DNA of 19,483 bases. It comes from Pseudoneurospora amorphoporcata. Taxonomy: Eukaryota > Ascomycota > Sordariomycetes > Sordariales > Sordariaceae. The position numbers and the translations under genes were made by a program. Numbering within the stretch: position 1 is the first letter of the stretch; each line of letters starts with the position of its first letter. The notes under the pieces are model-generated. The model was not told where the DNA came from and made no database searches. It saw only the letters and a list, made by a program, of their open reading frames with translations. Below, piece by piece: positions 1 to 10,999 of the stretch. The DNA is taken from the NCBI GenBank assembly GCA_033297205.1, contig MU859418.1:1-19483 (forward strand), given 5' to 3'.

Positions 1-483
1 TTCTGTGGAGACTAAGTTCCCCAGTGACCAGCCTACTATACTACTGAGTAGTACAGGGCAGTTACAAGGCATAGTACTAGCCACACGTTAACAAATACGT
101 ACGGGCTTGCCAGGTCTCTAGTATTACGGATGATGAGGGCCTGCTTCGCGTATTTCGTTTGGGAGATTCCTTTACTTGCGAAAGTCGCTACCTTCGTCAA
201 GATTTTTATTAGCTTCAGCTAGTCTGTAGACTTGATAAAATTGAAGAATGCGCTCTTGGTCAATCATTGTCGTTCAGGGTTGGGATCCTTTAGCGATATC
301 TCCTAGAACCCACGTTCCCACGCCCATAAAACGCCAGCCCGACGCGTCTTCTTAAGCTTCAACGAAGTCGTTAGCGAAGGTGGACTACGCGAAGGCGGCG
401 CAAGGCTTCCTCGTAACCGCCTTTCTCTTACTAGTACTAATCTTTCTCATTATTATGACTATAAATGCAGTAACTTCGTAGAG
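1..483. other. 3' flank of element A, no recognisable gene
   Basis: This stretch follows the last stop of the element A frame. The minus frame that carries the A polyprotein has seven stops in about 160 codons, which is what non-coding sequence gives. I compared it by eye with the presumed 5' LTR region from 17204 onward and found no match, so the 3' LTR of A was not located; it may lie left of the window or be too decayed. A small palindrome (TACTAC-TGA-GTAGTA) is near position 40. It is either the 3' untranslated region of A or unrelated flank. Confidence 0.35.
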
Positions 484-3400
484 TTACAATCTAGTTAATA
501 GAAGCGTCGAAGGTAGTATTATAGGGAGGTTGCAGTAGGGTGACTGGATATTCGCGCGGAGGCTATCTACCGCGGGCGAAAGGAGTTGTAGCCGCGTGCC
601 TACTGACCAGGCAGCTACCGCATCACTAAGGGTTGACTGCCTTGGCCTAGCGGCTGGCAGGCTGACGATAATATTAGATTTTAGTATATACGTCACCTCC
701 GTACCTTCCGCCTTCTAGTAGCTATATGGCTCGTCTAGTCTTTTAAACTTCTCTTCTCGCACCGGAAACTTTACCTCGTAATCCCTAATTATATCTTACG
801 TATTCTCTATCAAGCCCAAGGGACTTCCACCCTTTAGGGCCTAAATGTTAAATTCGTAGCCGTAGCCTTTCTACTTGACTTTATAAAATAGGACCAGTTT
901 GCCCTTGATCTATTTTATCTTAGAGTCTAGTAGTCGTTCGATTTCATAGGACTTGAAATATTCGTCGTCTCCCTCCATAAACACTCTATCTAACTTATCA
1001 TCCTTCTACCTATTAAAAGGGTCGCTGCCCTAGGAGTATTCCCGTAAGTACGTGACTAAAATGACTTTATAAATCTTCTATATATTTGAGATATCAAGTT
1101 CATAAGCCAAATCGCCTACTTTACATACTACCGTAAAAGGTCCAACCCTCTACTATATGAACTTTCTAGACGTAGTTCCGACGGGATTGTAACCTTTGTG
1201 CAGTTAAATTATCACCTTATCTCCGACCTAGAAACTCAAAAGTTTATATTTTTTATCGTATAGTAGCTTGGACTTTATAGCCGCCTAGTCGATCGCTTTT
1301 ATAGCCTCCCTCTAGTGGAGTTTGCATAGGGTATCCAAATCCTAATTTTCGTAGTCGGCTGGTTTCAATAAGTCTAGAGCCGTATTAGGTTTAAAACCCA
1401 GTACTAATTCGTTCGGGGTTATGCCTACCAGCGTAGACAACGAGTTGTTCATATTGTATTGCATTATCGGTAGGACGTTTGGCCACGGGATATCAAAATT
1501 CTCTACTATATAATATCGGATTGCAAACTCGACTTTCTAATTCCTGCGCTCGTTTTTTCTATTAGCCTAGGAGTGCTATACGGTTGTGTATACTAGCTTA
1601 GACTTGAGTTTTATAAAAATCGCCTTCTATAATACAAAAAGAAACTTTAAATCCCTATCGCTAACACAAATGCGAAAGAGGCTCCAATTACAAAGGAAGA
1701 GCATTGTAATGAATCTTTCGGCTCAATTCTTTACTATATAGGTAGTCTTCCCTAGGATTATAATAACCTTTTTATTAAAAGCGCAGACAATAATTATAAG
1801 AGCGTTATAGTCTGAGCCTCCCCAAATCACTGAAGAGCATGGCTGTTTTAGGAGGCCTATTACAAAATTAATATAGATTGTATAATACGGAATCGGCTTT
1901 AGGATAATCGGCTACATCTATCCTAGAATCGCCTTCCTATCCGTTCTAAGAAGGTTACACTTAGGGCAATAGGAGACGTAAATTCGTAATCTTCGATTAA
2001 GTTTAGGAAAAGCGAATCCTTTAAGCTCTTTAGCCATATAGGCTGGGCCGAAATAGTAACGGTCGTCGTAGGCTATATATAAAATGTTATTTACGCAATT
2101 GTCTAGTGCGTATAGTCGGGTTACCCCATCTCTAGTATAATAATACAGCAATTCATTATAGAATTGGTATAGAAAGTAGCGATCTTGCAGTAAATCGAAC
2201 CTTTTACTTCGTTCAATATACTTTCGAAGTTTATTTATTACCTTCCCGTAGTATATATCCTTAGCGTAGCCTTCGATGAACTTCTAGCGAGTTGACGAGT
2301 CTATCTAGACTTATACTAAATAAACCGCGTCTTTCTAAATATTGTCCAACTCGTTGTTGTTCGGGTCAAGCTCGGGAGCTGCAGACGGCAGGCGGGATAG
2401 GGCATTTAGGATAATATTGATTTTCCTCTGGATGTATTTAATGACTAAATCGAATTAGGATAGGTAGATTAACGCAGTAATGAGTCTCGGATTCAATTTA
2501 GTAAAATCTATTGTACGAAGAGTTATCTGTCTTACAATACTAGCCATTGCCTTGTAGTCTATTAAAACTATAATTAATTTCTTATAGGATTGCAAGATTT
2601 ATCTAGTAGTACAATATACCCAAACTAGGTATACTACTTCGAATTCTATCAGCTAATAATTCTTTTCAGCTTTTAATAATCGTTTACTACAGAATATAAT
2701 TAGTTGGATTTTGCTAATCAGGAAGGAATTTCCATCCCAGTCGTCTCCGTCTAGGTGGAAAATCACCAGGCCAAAACCGAACTCCTTAGAGGCATCGATT
2801 TTGTAGAATGTAGTCTGGTTAGGGTAATAATGGAACAGGACAGACTCTTTACAGAGCTGGTCCTAGAGGATTTGAAAGGCTTCCACCTCGGACTTCGTGG
2901 GTGTGAAGTTTACCGTCCGGGTAAATCGCTGTCGCACTAGTTGACTTTTTTTCTCGGGCATTCGTTTTTCTTCCTTAATTTGTACGATTAACTTTGCCTT
3001 TCTATCTTCGAGAGGTCCGATTTTCTAGGCCAACCAAAGTACGAACTTTTTCAAGAAGGTCGCTATACCAATGTATTTCTCTAGGCTACCAAGGTCCTTA
3101 GGCATCTTCAAGTCGCGCAATCCTTTTATCCGGTCTTCCGTCGTGGCTAAGCCAAGTCCGGTCACCCAGTGACCAAGAAGTCAGATCGACGGGTAGGCGA
3201 CAAAGGATTTTTTAGCAGCGATATTAAGATTAATATCCTTAAACAATTCTAGGATGAGTTTTAGATGCTCGAAGTATTCTTCTCTGGTGTCGCTAAACAC
3301 GACAATATCGTCGATATAGGCGGCTGCGAAAGTCTAGTACGGGTGAAAGCGCCTGTCCATAAACTTTTGCGCGTATAGAGGTAAATTCTTATAGCCTATC

Positions 3401-3786
3401 AAAGCTACATTTGACTGTTTAAGTCCTCGCGGACTTATTAGTATTATACAGTCTCGATAGTAAAGATAGATAGGCATTTAATAGAAAAAGGCCGATCTAT
3501 TAAAATAGCTAATATACTTTTTACCTCTTATTTTGGCGATTATTAAATCCTAAGTCGGCAACCGATATGAGTCTCTAATAGTGACTCTGTTGATTGGCCT
3601 TTGGTCAATAACGACTCTTATCTTACGTTCTCCGTTGACTATTCGCCACACGACAAAGCATAGGTATCCAAAATGGGTTGGTCGTCTCATCTACTTGAGT
3701 TTTCCATCCTCGTGCATTTTGTCAAAGGTTCCGTCAAGTATTTTCCTATTCCTTAAACTAAATTGGTAAGGTCTTAATACAATCTT
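484..3786 (-). pseudogene. Element A pol, 3' part: RT, RNase H, integrase, chromodomain (RIP-inactivated)
   Basis: Ty3/gypsy polymerase polyprotein, one frame throughout, broken only by in-frame stops. In translation order: RT from 3786, with palm motif A read as SYFNRSAFF (Asn at 3499-3501 where the family has Asp) and an intact YIDD box at 3307-3318; RNase H near 2830-2540 with its three acidic positions still readable (KIDASKEFGFG, IEFEVV, LIDYKA); integrase zinc-binding region 2151-1918 with CPKC kept but the His pair degraded; integrase core with YINFVIGL (first Asp now Asn, 1867-1869), SDRD and NERRN; and a chromodomain near 962-830 (YEIERLLDS ... KGYGYEF). The stops are TAG or TAA at positions expected for Gln or Trp, typical of RIP. 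The tail after the chromodomain stays open from 696 to the stop at 484, so the true C-terminus could be near 717 or 484. Upstream it continues across the TIR element into 4553-5525. Confidence 0.9.
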
Positions 3787-3794
3787 TTCTTTTT
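3787..3794. repeat. Target site duplication, left copy, of the TIR element
   Basis: TTCTTTTT directly abuts the left end of the TIR element and is repeated exactly at 4545-4552. An 8-bp duplication is typical of hAT and is also within the range of Mutator-like elements. Confidence 0.85.
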
Positions 3795-3872
3795 GAGAAG
3801 CGCTACTCGCACGTTGGCAAAACTCTACTCGCACGTGGATCCACATTTTTTTCCCATACATAACCCGAACCC
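3795..3872 (+). repeat. Left terminal inverted repeat (78 bp)
   Basis: Inverted match to 4467-4544, one mismatch (GGATCC here, GGATCT in the other arm read the same way). It contains two CTACTCGCACGT copies about 20 bp apart, a possible transposase-binding arrangement. Confidence 0.9.
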
Positions 3873-4333
3873 GCTTGAAGTCTGCCATAGCAGATGTATT
3901 CTTTCATAAATTTCGCTAAGCACATCTAAGCATTTCAATCTTTCAAGGTTGCCATGCTATGCCAAGCCCAGATTCTAGACTGCAGCGTACGCACCCCTAG
4001 ATTTGTACCCAGACCCAGTTCTTACACGGCATTTATATAGCAGTCTTATAGGGCACTTAGCGGCACGGTCGCATGCGCTCGTCGGCTGGGTCACTACATT
4101 AGTTATCTATATCGCAATTAGCTAAAGAAACGCACAGAAAAATGATGAATCATTCCGTACCATCGACAGATGCTAGCGCTTTGTTTACTTAATAATATCT
4201 AATAATGCGCGACGTAGTAGATTGAAGGATTACAATATAGTGATGTATGCGATGGTGGTTTGGTAAAAGAAGTAGTGCGACAAGGCACTAGTGCTAGTGC
4301 CAGAAAATTACGAGTTAGACTGCCTAGTCTGGG

Positions 4334-4355
4334 CTGGTCTGGGCGCCCAGACCAG
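4334..4355. repeat. Perfect 22-bp palindrome inside the TIR element
   Basis: Arms CTGGTCTGGGC and GCCCAGACCAG meet with no spacer. It could extrude a cruciform or bind a dimeric protein. It lies in the GC-rich middle of the element. Confidence 0.8.
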
Positions 4356-4466
4356 GGTGGCCAGTGCAGTACGACTGCAGGGGTTTGAACGTGTACTGGG
4401 CTGAAATCTGGGAGCTTGGCGGGCACCGTACAACCTAAATGGGTGTAGGACCATAGCAGGTCGCCA

Positions 4467-4544
4467 GGGTTCGGGTTATGTATGGGAAAAAAATGTAGAT
4501 CCACGTGCGAGTAGAGTTTTGCCAACGTGCGAGTAGCGCTTCTC
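4467..4544 (-). repeat. Right terminal inverted repeat (78 bp)
   Basis: Reverse-complement partner of 3795-3872. The arm ends exactly at the duplicated TTCTTTTT. Confidence 0.9.
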
Positions 4545-4552
4545 TTCTTTTT
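4545..4552. repeat. Target site duplication, right copy, of the TIR element
   Basis: TTCTTTTT, identical to 3787-3794. Removing one copy with the element restores the phase of the element A frame (758 bp removed; frame class agrees on both sides). Confidence 0.85.
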
Positions 4553-5525
4553 ACCAACCGTCGGCGAGGTCAATGCGGAGCATCTTATCTTCGTTAATCT
4601 TTACTACTCCTATTCCGTTATAAACGTCATATTTATCCAGGAGAATCTTAACGTCCTTAGCGAAATTTGGCTCAATATTATAGATCTTGACGCTGTAAAT
4701 AGATTCAATTTCTAAGACTTCGTAAGGTTTACTGATTTCTAAGGATTAATCTTTGGTTAAAGTAGCTTTCAGTAGCTTCAAGGCTTACTCTTCGGTCAAG
4801 GGACCTTCTAGTTCAGCTTCTCGCGCCACTTTACGTACTACAGTGTCGATTTTGAGGTCTAGTGTAAGTGTAATTCTCTCAAGTTCTTCCGTATAATAGA
4901 ACTCCTCGCCGACTTCCTTGTCTACTACGGCTAGCATAGCCTGAGCCTACGAGAAGGAAATAGACTTAATACCGTTTACGTTGATATCTTTAATTATACC
5001 AAATCTCTAATTTTTATAAATCCTCATCGGGGATAACGTAGGATTCGCGATAGCAACCATTTGAGCTATTCCATATATAAGGAAATAGTTCCTAACGAAC
5101 TTGTTCTGTAATTCGAAAATAAAATCCTTCTAGACTCTGACATCTAATACCATATTCATGTATTGGTAAATAATTGGAATCCGGACTTCGCTATAAGCGG
5201 GGATTACGAGATTGCATAAGGCTATGATTTTCCGTCTAACCGGCTTCGCTCTACTTATAGTTTTAACGAGAAGGCCATTGTATAAGCTGATTTTTATCTT
5301 ATCTGTTTTAGAATCGACTATAACGCTATATAGTACGGTCTATAATATTCCTAATAGCAGTTTCGTACCTAGGACTAGGGAAACCTATATTTTAACTTAG
5401 AATTTTACGGTCTTGGGCTTACCTTTAGCCATTCCCGTTATAAAAATATTAAAAGTAGCCCGCTTTGTAAAGTTAACTTGCCCTCCGACCACTTCGAAAG
5501 TCTTCTACCGCGAAGTGTTATAGAC
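4553..5525 (-). pseudogene. Element A pol, middle part: protease C-terminal half and linker to RT
   Basis: The minus frame reads through with only RIP-type TAA/TAG stops. It begins at the element B junction with the second half of the retropepsin domain (TFEVVGGQVN, then VSLVLGTKLLLG, the hydrophobic-Leu-Gly region usual for retroviral-type proteases). A long, mostly acidic linker follows (for example EEFYYTEELERITLTLDLK) and it ends in NIEPNFAKDVKILLDKYDVY, a typical lead-in to a gypsy RT. It joins the first protease half across element B (12850-13140) and the RT across the TIR element, both in phase. The plus-strand frame at 5212-5400 is its shadow. Confidence 0.82.
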
Positions 5526-5530
5526 GGTTG
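5526..5530. repeat. Element B target site duplication, left copy (GGTTG)
   Basis: GGTTG directly before the LTR end at 5531; the same five bases follow the other LTR at 12845-12849. Five bases is the usual Ty3/gypsy length. Confidence 0.9.
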
Positions 5531-5775
5531 TATCACGGTGCAGGGCGAGGTAGGGGGTAGATGTGACATACGTAGTTGTACGAGGAGAGAGGAAAGGAAG
5601 AGAGGGAGGTGTACGGTCTGGATATAGGGTAGGGCTAAGCTATGCCCTGGATCCAGACTGAGGCCCACTAGTGCCTGCATGCGTGCGATCCTATTGGCCA
5701 ATGGCCAATAGAGACTCGATGGCTGTGCCAATCGTGCAGCGCATCACCAGTGCTATCACAGGTAATCCTGTGATA
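5531..5775 (-). repeat. Element B 3' LTR (245 bp)
   Basis: Direct repeat of 12600-12844. Read on the minus strand it starts TATCACAGG and ends CCGTGATA, so the ends are TA...TA and not the usual TG...CA. It holds a perfect CCAAT-containing palindrome at 5691-5711. Apparent ORFs at 5438-5731 and 12534-12800 are only this LTR read in the same frame. Confidence 0.95.
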
Positions 5776-5786
5776 CTACCTCCCTG
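5776..5786 (-). other. Polypurine tract of element B
   Basis: On the minus strand the bases directly before the 3' LTR read CAGGGAGGTAG, a short purine run with one T. This is the place and composition expected of the plus-strand primer. Confidence 0.6.
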
Positions 5787-8700
5787 CAAAAGAAGTTTAC
5801 AGAGCTTTAAACCCTCTATTTAGTATATATACATGAAATGATAGATTATCCTTCAATCCCCGTCTTCCAACTCCTCGATCCGTGACTGAGCGCTCGTAAT
5901 CCGCGATTAAACGGCCGCGCTGTCGTTATCATCCTATTAGTAGGTCCCATCCTCTAGCTATGCCTACACATTCCTTATCGGGGGCCGCATACCCTGCCAG
6001 ACCTCCGCCAGCCTCCCAAATACTCTACTGAGGAACTGGTCCATCTTCCTTGAGTCCTCCTCGGTTAAGGGTTCGAGCTCCCGGCTTACGACCTCGATCG
6101 CGGACCTTCGTGCTTTATAGTCAACCGCGATGTCCGCGACGGCGGCATTAATCTACTCTTTCAGGTCGGTAATACGTCTGGAGCGTCTCGGGGGCGGGGC
6201 TGGAGGCGTCGTGTGGCGTGTTTGGGGCGCCTGGGCCTTCCGCTTCGGGGTTGGGGCCCGTTTTTGAAGTATGGCCTTAATCTCTGGCCAATTTCGAACC
6301 GCTGGCGGGATAGGCGTATTTGGGTGATCGCGATGGAAGGTAGTGACGGCTTCTCTTACTCCTTTAACGTTGTTAAGGGGCTCGTCGGTGGGGTTGTGAT
6401 ACTTCTACTTTACGGTGTAGAACCAGTGACGGTTGCCTCCTCGTTGGAAGCAGTCCAACAGCCTGTCGAGTTCCCACTCTGCCACTTCTTCGTAATCATC
6501 AGTCTTAACTATTACTTTGCCTTTGTTAACTCGCACATCGCCCTGCAAATCGGCTTGGCTAGGAAGGCCCGCGTGGTGAGGTTTGACCATAGAAATATGG
6601 AAAACTGGCGAGCATTTCATATTAGTAGGTAAGATCAGCTTGACGTTATAGGAACGTGCCCAATCCACCTTAAAAGGGCCCTCCTATCGGGGGTAAAGCT
6701 TGTTGTGTGGCTTGCCGTCGTTGAGATTAGTCGTATTCAACATAACGAAATTACCAGAGCGGTATTTTGGTACGTCCGACCGATTCTCGTTGGCGTTGGC
6801 CTCGTATCTGTCTTGTGCCTTCTTTGTAGAGGTGCGTATATGATCCCAAATGGCCTTAAAACGAGCGAGCAGCTCGTTGGCCTTCAAGTATTCCTTCTGT
6901 TGTGCCGGTGAGAAGCCCTCTGACGGTACAACCGCTGCGGGCTCAACGCCTATGCGGGGGTGAAAGCTATAGTTGGTAAAGAAGGGAGTCACGCCCGTAG
7001 TTTTAGAAACCATATTGTTACTTGCGAACTCCGCTAGTAGGAGCCATCGTACCCAATCTATCTATGCTTAGTTGACGAAGATACGTAAATATTACTCTAT
7101 CTTTGCATTAATGCGCTCCGTCTAGGCATTAGTCTATAGGTGGAAAGCGGAGTTTAATAGCCTCTTGATGGCTAGGCGTCTACAGATCGTAGACTAGAAT
7201 AGAGAAACGAATTGGGAGCCGCGGTCGGAAATAACGGTATTTAGTAGGCCGTAAAGGGTGTAAATGCGGTTAATGAAGCGGTCCGCTAATTCTTCCGCTT
7301 TTATAGTGATAGTGGGGATGTAGTGGCGTATCTTCGTTAGGCGGTCTACTACGACGGCGATGTGCTTGAACTTCTGACTTAAATGTAAACTTTTTAGCAA
7401 TGGAGAGATGTAATTAACCGAGATGTCCGTCTATGGCACGTAGGCCGCGGGTATAGGCTTGAGATAACTTGCTTTAGCGCGCCGCGATACTTTCGTTTTC
7501 GAATATACTAGGCAACCTTTATAGTAAGCCCGAACGGCTTCTGCCATACCTGGCCAGTACTAATACTCGTTTATCTATACTCATGTTTTGTCTCTACTTG
7601 GGTGACCTGCCGTTGGTGACGAGTGAGCGCGGTAGATGAGTAGTAGGTGGGTAGCGGTATTATTAGGATTAATAAGTACCCTCCCTTTGTAGTACGCCTT
7701 GCCTCCCGCCGTGGAGTATTTAGCGAAAGCGACCTTCAGCTTCTTTTTGATATGGGGGCGCCATTTAGTGCGGCCTGGATCTCTTAGGCAGTTGACGGCC
7801 TCCTGTATTAGGGTTGACTGGTCGTAGCTTTCGTTGATAATATCGTCGGTCGACTTGTCCGGCTCCTCCAAGGTATTTAGGGATAGTAGGAAGACCTCTT
7901 TATTGAAGTCGAGGACGTTAGTAGCTATAGCCGATAGGGAGAGGCACCTATCTTTAAAGCGGGCTGGGTCAATGAGTTTGCAATTCCTAGCCTTCAAACG
8001 GTGATCATCCATGTCCAGCGGCACGTCCTCTGGTTTCCTGCTTAACGCGTTTGGACGAAAATTCTATAATCCCGGTATATAGCGGATTAAGAAGTTGAAG
8101 CGTGACAGGAATTATAACCACCGTATATAGCGGAGTATAAGCTACTTATTTATCGTGAAGGTCTTTAAATTCTTGTGATCCGTGACGATATCGAAAGGTT
8201 GCTGGGCGCCCTCCAATTCTGGACGCCATTCTTCCAAAACTTTAACAATAGTAAGGAGCTCTTTATTATAGATATCGTAATTGCACTCCGCCGCTGAGTA
8301 TCGTGCCGAAAAGTAAGCGATTGGGTAGAATACGCCGTCATCTCCGTACTAGGAGAGGGTACCGCCAGACACCCAATTAGAGGCATTAGTTTCGACGACT
8401 GTCTTCTTGGACCAATCGTAGATACGCAAGGTCGGTCCGCTTGTGAACGCAGTCTTCAAAGCTTCGAAAGCGGACTGCTATGCTACGGTCCATACCTATT
8501 CCGCATCCTTCTTCGTAAGGTTATAAAGTGGTACCGCCATTGTCGAGAAGCCTTTGATGAAACGACGATAAAAGTTAGCAAATCCTAGGAAACTTTGCAA
8601 AAACTTCTTAGACGTTGGGGGCTTCCAGTCTGTGATGGCTTTGACCTTCTCTGGGTCCATCTCGATGCCGCTAGGCGTGATGATTAGCCCGAAGTATTTG

Positions 8701-8822
8701 GTTTTCTTAGTATAAAATTCGCACTTGTCGATATCGACTTGCAAGCTAGCCTTTTCCAAGCGGGCAAGAACATCGTCTACATATTTCTGGTACTCTTCCT
8801 CGTTATCCGAAAAGATGAGGAT

Positions 8823-8828
8823 ATTATT
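8823..8828 (-). other. RT catalytic pair changed from DD to NN (element B)
   Basis: The palm motif that reads YLDD or YIDD in active gypsy RTs reads YLNN. With the motif A residue (9018-9020, also Asn) all three metal-binding Asp are gone. Each change needs one G-to-A transition. Confidence 0.9.
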
Positions 8829-10765
8829 TAGGTAGGCGGTTGCGTAGATATTTAAGATATTGTGTAAGATGTCGTTAACGTAGTTTTGGAATGCGCCTAG
8901 CGTTCCTTATAGGCCGAAAGGATATACAAATAATTTAAAGAGACTAAAACGGGTAATAAATGCTGTTAGCCATTCGTGTCCTTCCGCGATACGAATGCGG
9001 TTGAAAGCGGCGATAATATTTAATTTGGTGAAGATCTTTGCCTTGCAAATAGCGTTAAGGGTTTTTTTGATTAAAGGGAGCGGGTAGCGACTCTTGAAAG
9101 TGACGTTATTAATTCCTCTGTAGTCTACGCAAAGTCTAATACCTCCGCCGGGTTTCTTTACCAATAGAATCTGGGAAGCGGCCTCGGATTGTAAGGGACG
9201 GATGAACCCTGTACGAAGATTATCGTTAATCTATTTCTTAATTACATTCAGCTTATTGGGATTAAATGTTTTAAATTTCGTATAGGGTGCTTACTCGCCC
9301 GGGCAGAGCTCAATTTTGAGGTCGTACGAGTGGTAAGGGGGTAAGACCGTAGCGTTACGAGGTTTAAAGACGTTAAAGTAATTCCAATACTATTTGGGGA
9401 GCTTCTCCTTAATTTGGGAGTCAGTTTTGGGTGGCTTATTAGCTTTCTCGTAGAATTTGGCTGCATCTTCTTCCGTAATACTAGTTAGCCTAATAGTTTC
9501 GCAGCGCTCGTAATCCTCTTCTACGTTGCCGCTAAGGTATACGTACTTAGTAATCTTTATTATTCGGATGGCGACTTTGGAGCCCTTGCTAGCGCAAGCA
9601 TTAATCCACAGGTAGTAACGCTTGCCCAGCAACTTCTTATACTTAGCACCGTCGCCGTTCCAAATCTCCTACTCCATTTCTAGAATAAGGTTAACTAAAC
9701 CGCTTGGTATATTATAATCGTATTTAATTCCTGTCCCTGCCCCTCTATTAATAACGTTTTTATTATTTCTATACTCCTTAGGCTTTAGGGCGCCCCCTTC
9801 TACCTCTTTAGCCCGGGCCTCCTCTTCCGCCCTAGCTTCTTCTATAATCTCGCAGATCTTTGCGTACGAAGTGCGGAACGCTCGTAGATTAAACTTCTCG
9901 TATAGCTAGTTGAAACCGGCGGCCGTTATATCCCTAATATCCGCTGGGTTAACGGGGTCGCTCGAGAAATATAATCGGCGCACTACAACGCAGTAGTAGG
10001 GATCGGACCTCCGCTAGCCAGCTACAGTACGGCAAACGGCGGGCTTAGTCCGCTTAAGGGCTGCGATTAGAGTGTTAGAATCCTTAACCGGGGTACTAGG
10101 GGGTCTATCTTTAACGACGTCGGGGACGAGGTCCGCAATTGAGGTACTAGGGCGGTCGGCTTTAACTATACCTCGCATAGTTTCGTAATAATGCGTATAG
10201 GCGTGTTTCCAAACTTTTAGAGCATGCTATAAAGAGGGCGAGAGATTAGTGGGAAGGTAGCGGTCCGCATAGTAATTGTTGAAGGTGACGGCGCCGTTTG
10301 GCTATAATATTGTAGGGTTGTGAAGTTTGAGCTATAGCATACCTAGGATTACGGGGTAATTAGCCGCTAGATTATAGGCTAGTATGGCGATTGTTTCTAT
10401 GTAGTAGCCGATCCGCAGCTGAACTTTATAGTAGTGAGTGATAAGATCCTTAGGTACGCCGTTAGCTAGATATAAGGCCTTTGGTTTGGGGAGTCTTAAT
10501 AGCGGGATGGTATAACGGGCGGCAAAGCTGCGATCGATAAAGGCGAGAGCGGAGCATCTGCTATCGACTAGAGCGGCACATTTGCTACGTTGATTACGCG
10601 GTCTATAAACGATTTAAGTAGAGAGAAGGATAGAATTATTATTATGGCTATCTAAGTTTGAGTTCTTGAATTGAATTATTTCTAGGTCTACTAGATTATT
10701 CTCCCCCTCATTTGTTATTGTTACGGACGACGGCCTTTCTAAGCGATTTAGTGGAGAGGCGGCGT

Positions 10766-10772
10766 ATTTCCC
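10766..10772 (-). promoter_or_regulatory. Candidate -1 ribosomal frameshift site, G GGA AAT
   Basis: The heptamer fits X XXY YYZ and sits in the correct phase of the gag frame (gag codons GGA AAT). Slipping back one base gives GGG AAA and enters the pol frame. It lies inside the gag/pol overlap (10823-10748), 15 bases before the gag stop codon. A downstream stem is only weakly suggested (GCCT pairing with AGGC). Confidence 0.65.
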
Positions 10773-10999
10773 GCGTTGTATTCTGCGGGTTGGGCAGGAG
10801 CTGGAGTGGGCGCTGCGGCGGGCTCACCGGTAGCAATAGCATTAATTCGAGCGCCGTTATTACCGTTATTGCCGTAATTAAATTGTCCTATAGCCGGTCT
10901 GCTACGGTTATTATTGTTGTTGTAGCCGCCTCTGCCGCGACGGTTGCGGCGATCGCGCTCCCTCTGCTCCTTAGGAATGTTAGTGTTAATATTATTATA

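Larger units (their letters stand above)
3795..4544. mobile_element. 750-bp non-autonomous DNA transposon (MITE-like) with 78-bp TIRs
   Basis: The ends are near-perfect inverted repeats beginning GAGAAGCGCTACTCGCACG: 3795-3872 and 4467-4544 match over 78 bp with a single C/T difference. Each TIR holds two direct copies of CTACTCGCACGT. An 8-bp duplication flanks it. The inside has no transposase-like frame; the 124-codon minus frame ending at 4199 starts outside the element and runs through the TIR, so it is most likely chance. The interior keeps many CpA/TpG steps and is visibly less mutated than the surrounding retroelement. It interrupts the A polyprotein between the protease-RT linker (DGW, stop, KE) and the RT start (EKIVLRPYQF). 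Superfamily is open: the 8-bp duplication fits hAT, while the long TIRs and lack of the usual hAT end motif fit a Mutator-like element better. Confidence 0.85.
5853..10823 (-). pseudogene. Element B pol: protease, RT, RNase H, integrase, chromodomain, C-terminal tail (RIP-inactivated)
   Basis: One frame, -1 relative to gag, opened by a TGA at 10824-10826 and closed by a TGA at 5853-5855. Protease near 10580-10290: LVDSRCSALAFIDRSF, with Arg (10557-10559) where DSG has Gly. RT near 9200-8480: KPGGGIRLCVDYR, FTKLNIIAAFNRIRI, and YLNNILIFS. RNase H near 8420-8080: ETNASNWVSGG, NKELL, TDHKNL. Integrase near 7700-6690: AHSSPTAGHPS zinc-binding part with its second Cys now Tyr, core ISVNYIS, ISDRGSQF, TERIN. 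Chromodomain near 6479-6360: EWELDRLLDCFQRGG ... YHNPTDEP. The tail is Pro/Arg-rich, then an acidic, probably coiled-coil segment to 5853. Several key Asp are Asn. Stops are mostly TAG/TAA for Gln or Trp. Plus-strand frames at 6213-6632 and 6705-6911 are shadows. Confidence 0.95.

Noticed and set aside
1..483. 3' LTR of element A
   Set aside because: No recognisable match to the region right of 17204, and no purine tract at the expected place.
4199..4573. 124-codon minus-strand ORF
   Set aside because: It starts outside the TIR element and runs through its TIR and palindrome; composition and lack of any motif point to chance.
5438..5731. 97-codon ORF similar to the one at 12534-12800
   Set aside because: The two look alike only because both are translations of the element B LTR.
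6213..6632. 139-codon plus-strand ORF
   Set aside because: It is antisense to the element B integrase C-terminus and chromodomain, whose family motifs are clear on the minus strand.
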